A stretch of 64,000 nt of DNA from Microdochium bolleyi (Eukaryota > Ascomycota > Sordariomycetes > Xylariales > Microdochiaceae), in NCBI GenBank assembly GCA_001566295.1, contig KQ964245.1, positions 1,741,524 through 1,805,523 of the forward strand, in the 5' to 3' direction. The translations under genes and the position numbers were made by a program. Shown piece after piece: positions 54,977 to 64,000 of this stretch (its first letter is position 1; each line of letters opens with the position of its first letter). A model generated the notes under the pieces. It saw only the letters and a program-made list of their open reading frames with translations, was not told the DNA's origin and did no database searches.

Positions 54977-57900
54977 CGCAATATGCCTGGATGATGGCAA
55001 TCCTCGGCCAGGGTGGTCGTCGGAGAAAGGCAAAAAATGATGTGGCGGCTTGCTTGGCAAATATGCATCGCCGTTTAGTTTAAGTTTGGTTGACAGTGCC
55101 ATGGCGTTCGTGCCCCCGGAGTGCTGTCAACTGGGAGACTTGGCTGGTTAGTATGCGGGGTAATACAAGTACAGCCTGACATGCTAGGTCGAATGCACCA
55201 CCCTAAGACGGGAACATTGCATCAGATTGCTGCGTTCGTGGACTTGGCCGAGGATGGCCAGGCCAGGTCGGTGAGTTGGAGCAGCGGAGCTGGGTGCAGC
55301 GTAAGGTTGTCACTAACCTTCCTCTACAAACGTTCTTGGTGCAACCCCCTCATGTCATGGCTTCAGACACTGTTTGATTTTCTACCGGTGATTATGCACT
55401 GCAATGTGGGCGCTCTCGCTGCCAACCTGCCGGATATCCTCGCCGGGCATTGCAGCCGTTTCTGACGCCCAAATCGGTGGCAACATTATCCAAGGGCTAG
55501 CCCGGCAAGGTGAAAGCGAGTGGGCGTGCCGTAGGTGTGCTCCCACGGCGGCTGTAGAGGCTCATCAGGGGTGCAGAGTACCGAGTAGCACAACTCCTTC
55601 GAACTGATGGTGGGTAGCGAGGGTATGATCCGCGGCCAGCCATGCTGCGCGGGCACACCGTTCGGGCGCTTCCGCTAGGCTACCTGATCAGTTCATGTCC
55701 ACAGCCCCGTCTCTCTTTAGCTGCTGCACTTCCAAGCCACCAGGCCTGACACTTCGTGGTGCTTGCGAATCTTGATATCGAAGGCATGTGTCATTGGTGC
55801 CAGTCTGCAAGTGAAGCGTGCATCTGCGTGATCGGCAAAGCTGGCCTGAAAGGCTGAAAGGATCGACCTCGCGACGGTAGGCCATCGGCTGGGCAGGTCC
55901 GGAAAATACAGCACCCTGAAGCGATGTCTGAACTGAGACCAGGTCCAGTGCGGGGAGCCCCCGAAGTCCATCAACCAGTGACGTGACGCTGAATTTCCCC
56001 AGATTCTGTCGGCCCTGTCGTGCGCCGGCGAGCTCAGACGTCGACCCCGGGCCGGTGCGCTTGCGTCATGCTGGGAGCTCAGGCATGAACGTTGATGACC
56101 TGCAGCTTTGTGGCACAACCGTGTTGAACCGCGGTGAACAAGCTTGTCTGCGGGTATCGTTGCAGACGCGGGCCACTGGAAGGTCGGGGTGCAATTGGCC
56201 TTGGACGTCTGATTGGTGTGCTCGTTGATCCTCTTCGTGCTAAACGTTGTCTTCCCGCCTGGCCAGTTCATGCCAAGCAGATGAACCTGGATGGGATGAT
56301 TCAAAGAAGGCCTTGAGGGACTCATCAACTGTTGGCGACTGTTGGCCGCTGTTCGGCTCCAATATCATAGAAATGGTTATGCATGTTGAGGCGGGCACAG
56401 TGAGATTGTACGACCATACTCAGGAGCCGTTGCTGTCTGGACTGGTTTATGGAGGCGGGGTCGTTGACCTTGTGCGACAACAATGTGGCCGCCGAAATGT
56501 TTGCTCCGAGATGCTGTCAGTCTTTGATTTCAGATGCCGTGACTGCATGCAAATTCAGCAGCTTCGTCGCCGCTCCCGAGGCCGTGCTCAAGTGAAAGGC
56601 GTGTAGACTGTGCAGACAAGCTGCATCGGAGGAGTCTCAGGGCACGCTCATTGCAACGTCATGGGGCATCGGCGATGGGACCCGGTCCAGCCGGTGAAGC
56701 CGCTTCCGACGTGGGATCGCAGCAGCAGCTGACGGGAGGAAGAACCTTCGTGGCGACGCCACTGCTCTTCGACAGCCACGGGAGTGAATTGATCATGTGA
56801 CGCTGGAAAGCATGCTGTGCACTGCACCCGGCACCGCGCAGGGCAGGAGGCGTACCTTGAGATCCTTACCTCACTCACCTGGGCGCTTTGTACAGCATGT
56901 GGGACAACTGGCGAATCGAGGGGGCAGAAGCCGGGCCCGGACAGTTGATGGTGTGCAGAAGAGGACGCGTGCTTGCAGGGGCCGTCGATTTTTCGAGGGT
57001 CCACGGGTTCTGGTGGCGGTGGGGATGATGCTCCCGCGCTCCACTGGCAATCTAGCTCCACCCAGTGTCCAATGGACCGCCCTCCGAGCATCCATCGAGG
57101 AGGTTCGGGTTTGCTGGCTTGCTCTCCAAATGTCGGCCGAGCCAGCAGCCAACGACAGCAGGTCGTTGCTCGTGCTCCGAAGCCAGGACATCAGTGCAAA
57201 CCCGGGGCGGATCGACATGGCACACACTTCTTATCCCGTGTTGCAGAGAACTGCCGGCCCGAGCACAGCCTAACCAAGAACGCCTCTTTTCTGTTCTGCG
57301 AGGGATTCGTTTCAGTGAGATCCCTCAGAGCCCGAAGCTCCATCTCGCAAGCCGGTCTTGTGCCAAGTCGACAGACTGCTCCGGCCACAACTCGTCTAGC
57401 TCACTCACCGGACCACACACAGCTGTTCGGAGGTTACGGGTCCTGCCTGTCCAAGTCTTAGCGTGGCTTGTCCAGCCGCCGGGAGGTGGCAGCACTGCCA
57501 TTGGAGGGACGAAAGATGACAGCATCCTGGAGCTGCTGGGAGCAGGATCAAGACAGCAAGAGGAGGGAGGGCATTCCCCGCATGCTTGGCAGCGTCCGAG
57601 GCCAATCTGGTCTCGCCCACGTCAACCAGGCTGCCTTTCTAAACTCCCAGTGGCAAGGAAGCCCCAGCCTGTCCAGAACCCAGCCGTCGTGGCCCGCGCC
57701 TGTGTGTTATGTAGAGCTAGGTACACAGCTGACGACCCTGGAAATTGTGGAGGCAGGGTAGGGAGGGCCTGGCCTTGCGTCGTAGCACTCAACAGCAGGA
57801 TGTCCTGCGGACTACTCCGTCCCCTCCCCTTGTGCAGCCGGCATACCTATCCTGCCTGGCTTTCACGATATGTACAGACACAGACAGGACACGAGGATGA

Positions 57901-58946
57901 TGAGAATACCCAGCTGTTGCGGCCCTTGAGTTAAAGTGCAACTTGGAAGGCACGGGCGGCAGAGGACGATAGCACGCCAGTGCCTTGGGTACCCCGACCC
58001 GACCCCGATCTGCACTTGCCCGCCTGGCTATTAGCGGGGCGTCCCCCTCCGCCCCTCGCTGCGACTCTGCGCTTGACCCAAAGGGCTTCCCGGCCCACCA
58101 GCCACTTTCCCCGTCCGCCAAAGTCAACCTGGAAGTCGTGTCTGGCTGGCCATCGTTCTCCAGGGCTCCTCCACACTTGAGCACGCGGTCTCGTCTGGTC
58201 CGAACGAACCACACCACGCCCGTCGACCCTTCGGCCAACACCACGGCAGCTATTACCTACTCCTCTTCCCGCTTCTGGCCTCCCTCTCCTCCGCCGTCGC
58301 CGTTGCCTTTTAAGCCGTTTCCCCGCTTCATCGTCATTGGCACCGCCTTCTCCTGGCCATTCCCCTGAGCCAGCTACCTTCTCTGCACAATCCTCGCCTC
58401 GACTCCTTTGTCGCCTCTCGAAGCCCTCAGTATCGACATTGTCCACACGCCGCCGACAACATCTTGCCGCAGACCACCTTGTCGACCATAGAGATACGAA
58501 CTCCGAGCCGCACCAGCTACATATTCCCTCGTCTACAACCATGGGAAGCTGCGCGTAATAGTAATCTCCAATTCGGCCACGTCTTCCATGCGACCACACA
58601 CGAGAGTCAACCCTTTCGAAAGCAGCCTTATCATAGTCTGAAAGCAAAGCTTGCGGCACGTGCGACACTACATTGAAACCCCCAGAACACGATCGAAAGG
58701 TCCAACGTGCAAGATACAGCTCAAGAATAAACCCTCTACGCCCCCGAACTCGTGCTGGCCGCTTCCCGCTTTCAGTGGCACCGGCCCGGTCAGCTCGTTA
58801 CGTAGCATTCGGGAAAGGGGTTCCTGGCGCTTGACACTCTTTCCCATTTCCTCGCTCAACTCACTGCTGCTCTGCTCCACCATAGACTGTTTCTTTTTGA
58901 TACCCGACTTCTAGAGACTATCTTCTTCACTTGTTACAATACTGGT

Positions 58947-59085
58947 AAGCCCGCATATCCTATCGGTCAGCATCTCCAAGCGCCCGTAGCAGCTTGGCAG
59001 CTGCGGGGATTGGCATAGCTCAGTACTCGTCGTTCATCGCACGGAAGGTGAGACCAGGTTTTAATAGCGACTGACACTTTCGCAG
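58947..59085 (+). other. Predicted intron in the 5' leader of the PSP1 gene
   Basis: The donor gtaagc at 58947 and the acceptor cgcag ending at 59085 define a 139-nt intron. The branch-like sequence gactgac lies just upstream of the acceptor. It sits about 150 bp before the ATG at 59234. A second donor-like gtgaga at 59048 would give an implausibly short intron. Confidence 0.5.
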
Positions 59086-59233
59086 AACACCCCGAACGCA
59101 TCTAATATCCTCATTGCCACCTATCACTCTCGACGTTTGAAAGCAACGACTTCAAGAGAGCGCTGATTACGGCAGCACGCACAATCAAATATCCTGATCA
59201 CAGTATCGGACATCAGAGGGCATAAGCCTGGAC

Positions 59234-62037
59234 ATGACTTCTGAGCGCAACATGAGCTCAATCAACGGAAAGCCGACTAGAACACCCAACGGCGGACTCT
59301 CCGGGATCGCACCCAGTAACCAGTCTTTACTTCTGGACAAGCTGAATGTGCGGAGGTCAACCCCAGACTCAGAAGCCATGGCGAGCTCGGACGACGAGAT
59401 AGACCCCCTTCGGCAGGTTCCTCACATGCCGCCGCAACAGCACAAGCCCGTGCGTCGTGCATCTTGGCTCAATGACACGTCCCAAGCCCCATTGGCGCAC
59501 CCAAGGAAAAGCTCCTTCGCCAGTAGCTCCATGTCTCCAACGACTTCACACCCAACTACGCCTTCTGCTGAACTTGGTGCCACTCCATGGGGAGCACATG
59601 CGACTGGTAGTGCATCAATCGGTCGTGCGCCGCAGAACACGACCTTCGCATGGGGCACAGGTATTTGGAACAATGAGCGCAAAGAACCGCCGTCCAGGCT
59701 CACAGAGGTGCTGCCTTCGCCCACCTCGACTGGTCCGCCAGGATCGAGCTTCTTTGGAAACGACGGATATTATTCTCAAGCTGCAACAAGCACTCGCGAG
59801 CCTGGATCCAATGCGCAGATACCATTCGCGATCCCCCTGCACCCTACCCCAAAGACTTATCGGTCTCAGTCATACTCTGTCGGTCAGCTGGACCCTGACT
59901 CCCCAGGAGCCGCGATCTCGCCATCAGCGGCCATGGGCAACCGGGCCCGCCCTCTGGGGAAGTCAGGTCTGAGTCATCGTCCGTCACGCCCAAGTATGCT
60001 AAGTGAGATGTCTAACGATGGTGCCATGCTGGGCAAGGTGAAGGAGGTCGAAGACGACGATGACGGGAGCTCTAGAAGCTCTGGCCCAAGTGCCCGGCAG
60101 CAGGAGTTGGAAGCCCAGAAAACGATCGAAGCACTGGCTCGGGAGAATGCAATGCTCCGCCAGCAACAATACCAGAGCCAGAGCCAGATCCGACCACGAG
60201 CCTCGACCGGCAACGCCTTTGCCTTGGGCAACGGATACAATCTGCATGAAGCGGTTCCAGAAGAATCCGACTACGCTGTCGACGAGATCGACGACATGAA
60301 CGACAATGTTGACCCTGCCAGCAAACGAGGGATGAGCAGACGTATGAGCGAGTATACTGCTGGTGCGCAGCGCCCAATGTATCCCGTGGAGAACCGAAAG
60401 CTGGAGAATGTCAAGCGAGCATACTGGACGTCCTCTCTCGGCTTCGGTGGCCATCCCGATATGCCGCAGAGTCGGCGTCATTCCTTCGCGGACGTGCCAG
60501 CTCGCCAAGGCTCGATCAGCTCTGTGGCGGATGCGCCCGGCCTTCGGGACGTCACTTCTCCTGAAGCGGCGCAAATCCAGCAGGACTTCAGCACGTATCA
60601 GCTGAACGCGAACTTCGGCGCCACTAGCCCAGGTCAGTCTGGTTCTACCTTTGGTTTGTCAGAGCAGCATAATTTTAACATGATTATAGTGAATTACTAC
60701 CCCAGCGGCCTGGGTCTTCACGCGGGACAACAGTCTCTTGTGCCGCCATCGTACGGAATCCCGTATCAGCCAGGATATGGCGTCTCTCCAGCCTTCGGCA
60801 ACAGGCCGCCTTCCCCTCACAGGCGCGCATATGGGATGGCCCAGCCACGACACAATCAGCTGCTTCACATTGTGTTGTTCAAGTGTTCCCGAGCGGACGT
60901 CTTCTACATACAAGAAGGAACTGGCCTCACCGTGAAGCCGGGCGATCTGGTCATCGTCGAGGCAGATCGTGGTACTGACCTGGGAACGGTCGCAAGACAT
61001 AACGTGGACTGGCAAACTGCCAAAGATCTGAAGGAGCATTACGCTGAAGAGCATTACAAGTGGCTCATCATGTTCTCGCAAAATGCTGCGGCTGCACAAG
61101 AGGGAACTGGTGCTGGTCTCATGGCGGCTTCAAACGGGTTGCAGGGAGGTACGATCGGTGGCATGGGACCTTCGGGCCAGCACCGCTTGCAAGAGCCAAA
61201 TTCCGGAGAGTTGAAACCTAAGCTCATCAAGCGCCTGGCTCAGAGTCACGAGATCAACAATCTGCAGGACAAAGAAGGCAACGAGGCCAAGGCCAAGCGT
61301 GTGTGCATGCAAAAGGTCAAGGAGCACGGCCTCAACATGGAGATCCTTGATGCTGAGTTCCAAATGTAAGCAACCAAGGCTGCCTTTGCAACCGATACCT
61401 TGCGTTTCAGTACACTGACATAATTTGCAGGGACTGGAAAAAGTTGACGTTCTACTACTTCGCCGATGCTTACATCAACTTCAATGCGCTTGTCACCGAT
61501 CTGTTCAAGATCTACAAGACCAGGATTTGGATGTCCGCAATCAACCCGGCCTCCTTCGCTAGTCCGACTCTTGGCCTCCAGGCCCCAAGTGGTGTAGGCA
61601 TCGGCTCAGCAGGCGGCCGTGGTGCCGGCAACACCACCAATGATCAGCGACCTACTCCTCGGCAAGACGGGCCTTCTGCGTTCGCTACCAGCACTACGCC
61701 GGGTCGAGCTATGCAGCCGTCCTTTAATCAGCCGTTCAATGTATCGGCAGACCGCAGCCCAGGTCCAACAGGAGCTTACCCGCCCTCTGGCTATGGCTAC
61801 TCCGCATATGGCCCCTTTGCCACGGGCCCACGCACTGGTGGGTATGTGCCCGGAATGATGCAGACAATGGATGGCTACCCCGGTGGACTGCACTCCAACG
61901 ACTATGCTGCAGAGGTGCGAGGGCGGTTCCCAAGCCCGCATGCAGGGCCTGGTCCCCAGGAGCAAGGCCCGCCCGGCATGGCTGATCACCCTGATTGGAT
62001 TCACACCTTCCAAGGGCTATCGCTCAACTCTCGATGA
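59234..62037 (+). CDS. PSP1 C-terminal domain protein
   Basis: Protein with a PSP1 C-terminal domain, found in fungal and bacterial proteins; yeast Psp1 is a suppressor of DNA-polymerase mutations and is linked to cytoplasmic RNA granules. Two certain exons: 59234-61365 and 61431-62037, giving 912 aa. A further 57-nt stop-free intron (60633-60689) is likely and would reduce this to 893. The first 500 or so residues are disordered, Ser/Pro-rich, with a Gln-rich coiled segment (QQELEAQKTIEALARENAML). The PSP1 domain runs from about residue 540: LLHIVLFKCSRADVFYIQE, then LTVKPGDLVIVEADRGTDLG and KPKLIKRLAQSHEIN. The exon join continues it (DAEFQMDWKKLTFYYFADAY, then DLFKIYKTRIWM). The tail is Gly/Pro/Tyr-rich, as in granule-forming proteins. 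Confidence 0.9.
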
Positions 62038-63315
62038 TTGACCGGGCAACTTCTTCGCAAAGTCGTCATTTACTTTGCTTTTCAAAATTGGATGTTATTA
62101 GGGTGGACGGTCACCACTCTCCCCTTACAAGCCTTTACTCACAAAGCAAACACCTGCCTTTCGCGACAGCAGACAGGACATGAACTTAACGATGATACAC
62201 ACTCAAGACCGTTCTTGAATACTTCAAATTCTCCAACATGTTTCTAGTTCTTTCCCAAGCCTTCCATTTCGTCTCACATGAGGCAGTGGAACTCTTCGCA
62301 AGCTTTACTGGCAACCCGAATCCGACGACAAGCAAAATTTCATAAACTCTACAGCAGCCTGCCAGCTCAATGGCCCTCTTGGTCGTTTATTTCTTCGATA
62401 TGCGTTCACGCAAAGTCTTCCTTGACCTGCACGACCTGGTATGATGAGAAAATGGCGACACAGATAAAGAATACTCACGGGCAGATTGATGTATAGACCA
62501 ACGTTTCTCCTTTCAGCGTTTGTTCGGGACAACCAGTTTTCAATTTTTATTTCTTTCCTTCGCAACATAAACTAGGAATATCAAGGAAGCGACGAGTCTA
62601 GATAAGATGATCGAGTGATGGTATTCTGACAGATAAAGTCATTTCCTAACAAGGGAGTCTGTATGATTAGAAAATACAAACACAAATTGAGCGTTGAAGT
62701 ATCCTCACAATCCTACCTGATGTGAAGGCCACAACTCTGTAACTATTGACAGAGAACACCAGCATGATCATCGGCGTGTATTTGGCACGTTGTCATTCCA
62801 TCTTAGGATCTGCGAGATGCAAGCAGGCGACAGCTATGCCGTGAGTGTTGGAGGTATGCATTCTGACACAGGATACGGCTGCCCGCTGGACGCCAATCAC
62901 AGCCACAGGGGAGCATGAGCCCATTGGGTTGGCACTTGTGGAATATCGGGCCGGTTTCATGATAAGATGGGCGGTCTCGGAACGGTCCTGCCTCGGTTGT
63001 GCCTCGGTCGTGCCTTCCTCGTGAGCTTGGTGTATTCGCTCAACTTGCATGCTGCGGATTGATGCCTCAGGACAACAAGACGAGTTGGGCGTGCTGCTAG
63101 CCAGCTCGACATCGGCTAGAGTCTGCAAACGGGCATCATTCCGCTGCCCTGCGAGCATTCACGATACCTAATCCTCAAATCTCGCTCTGGACCGAGCAAG
63201 GCCATCAAGTGCTGCGCCAAGATTCATACTGAGATAACACAGTCTGACCGCCAGTCTTCGACTCATTCATTCCCCAACCCTAAAGTACTTCTACGCGCCT
63301 CCTGCAGAAGCCAAC
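62038..63315. other. Intergenic, PSP1-gene 3' flank and next promoter
   Basis: About 1.3 kb with no supportable gene. The first 700 bp are AT-richer and probably contain the 3' UTR. A 121-codon minus-strand frame (62793-63158) shows no motif. Confidence 0.5.
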
Positions 63316-64000
63316 ATGTCGCGACGTCAAGCCAAGAGGAAGACAGACACTATCATTGGTGTGTTTCGGCGAAACTGGTTGGGCCCCCATTCTGCTCACA
63401 TGGTCGCACTGACACCGCAGCTCTCCTTACTCCTTAGACTACTCGAATCATGCGTCGGCTGCTGCTGCTGCTGAACCCGACATGATGCCGAGTGCGAAAC
63501 AAGCACGCATGTCGTCATCGAACCGGCACAAGAGACTGTCTCTGCTCGATGACTATGGTTCGGCCTCGAACGCTCAGGGTAAAAGCGAGTAGGCATTTCT
63601 TCCATGCTGCTGTTTCGAGATTCTGTCTTCGTGAGATAAGGCTGATCGATCATGTGCGTTGACCTCACAGAAAGACGTTGAGCCAGTACTCGTTCTTCGA
63701 CAAACAGCGCGAGAAGAAAGCCTCAGACGCCGCTGTCACCAAGTTTGAGGCGAAGATCGGGCGACAGACAGACAAGATGCGACAGATTGTCGCGGACGAG
63801 GAGAAGAAGATGTAAGTCTTCGGGCACAGTTCCCACTCTAGGGCTCGGCGCTGATAAGGGAAGCAGAGAACAGAAGCGCAAGGACTTCATCTCCGCATTC
63901 GAGAATCTATTCGCCGCATGCAATCCTGGTATTTTGACGATCTTCCCGAAAGTGCTGAATGACAACGATAGGCCCCATCGGGCACAGCATATACTTTTCG
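63316..64000 (+). CDS. Unrecognised gene, 5' part only (runs off the right end)
   Basis: Proposed exons: 63316-63358, 63438-63588, 63671-63811 and 63867 to beyond 64000. All joins are in frame. The start is MSRRQAKRKTDTIIG. The second exon encodes a Ser/Ala-rich stretch with KQARMSSSNRHKRLSLLDDY. The third encodes a charged helix (TLSQYSFFDKQREKKASDAA, then FEAKIGRQTDKMRQIVADEE) that looks like a coiled coil. The fourth continues KRKDFISAFENLFAACNPG. The donor of exon 2 (gtaggc) is not ideal, and the start of exon 4 could shift. I recognise no domain. A nuclear protein is plausible from the basic N-terminus, but that is inference. Confidence 0.6.

Larger units (their letters stand above)
53670..59233. 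other. Long gene-free stretch and PSP1-gene leader
   Basis: About 5.5 kb without a supportable protein gene, the largest gap in the window. Frames of up to 289 codons exist (57065-57934 plus, 57931-58668 minus), but they overlap each other on opposite strands and show no domain. It contains a GT microsatellite (54958-54976) and two copies of TTATTTTGG near 54319. From about 58000 the plus strand becomes C/T-rich, typical of a fungal promoter and leader. A likely leader intron lies at 58947-59085 (listed separately). Non-coding RNA genes cannot be excluded. Confidence 0.45.

Noticed and set aside
57065..58668. Two long frames (289 codons plus, 245 codons minus) in the 5.5-kb gap
   Set aside because: Neither has a motif. 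The minus-strand frame is the complement of a C/T-rich leader, which yields stop-poor Arg/Gly-rich frames by composition.
1..64000. Secondary-metabolite cluster, defence island or other novel multi-gene system
   Set aside because: The genes are unrelated housekeeping functions on both strands. There is no synthase, NLR, HET-domain or nuclease-toxin gene and no repeat array.

Overview
This is a nuclear window from a filamentous ascomycete (Pezizomycotina). The genes carry short spliceosomal introns (mostly 51-146 nt, GT...AG, with CTAAC/CTGAC-like branch sites). The proteins look like typical Sordariomycetes versions, which I infer from recalled family sequences and did not search. There are no operons, phage, IS elements or CRISPR arrays. 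I can support 20 protein-coding genes (one cut by the right edge) and one tRNA. Most reading frames had to be joined across introns, and every complete exon join given here sums to a whole number of codons.

Layout. 0.6-6 kb: a GEN1/YEN1-type Holliday junction resolvase (-) and an actin-related protein of the Arp10/RO7 dynactin type (+), divergently transcribed. 6-14 kb: a 14-TM MFS exporter (-) and the seven-exon RAV1 gene of the RAVE V-ATPase assembly complex (-). 14.5-22 kb: an OPT-family transporter of the YGL114W type (+), the mitochondrial inner-membrane protein YME2 (-) and the twin-CX9C protein EMI1 (+). 22.7-30 kb: a cytosolic SSA-type Hsp70 (-) with a heat-shock element in its upstream region, a dienelactone hydrolase (-) and CENP-C/Mif2 (-). 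30.7-40.3 kb: RNase H2 subunit A (+), the ER-fusion GTPase SEY1 (-), and a divergent pair of ribosome-biogenesis genes, UTP7 (-) and TSR1 (+). 40.6-45.6 kb: the urease accessory GTPase UreG (-), tRNA-Asp(GTC) (-) and a cAMP-receptor-like GPCR (+). 48-54 kb: an unrecognised disordered protein (+), a zf-HIT protein (-) and mitochondrial NFU1 (+). 59-64 kb: a PSP1-domain protein (+) preceded by about 5.5 kb without a supportable gene, and the start of an unrecognised gene that runs off the right end.

The genes are mostly conserved housekeeping functions: DNA repair, kinetochore, ribosome assembly, V-ATPase and ER maintenance, Fe-S cluster and urease maturation. They are not a metabolic or defence cluster. 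The MFS exporter has no biosynthetic neighbours. I found no convincing undescribed multi-gene system. The items most worth a second look are the two unrecognised genes, the repeated CGATAAG element between UTP7 and TSR1, the Hsp70 upstream and intron elements, and several gene-model traps (a 14-nt first exon, a stop-free 57-nt intron, a hidden last exon).
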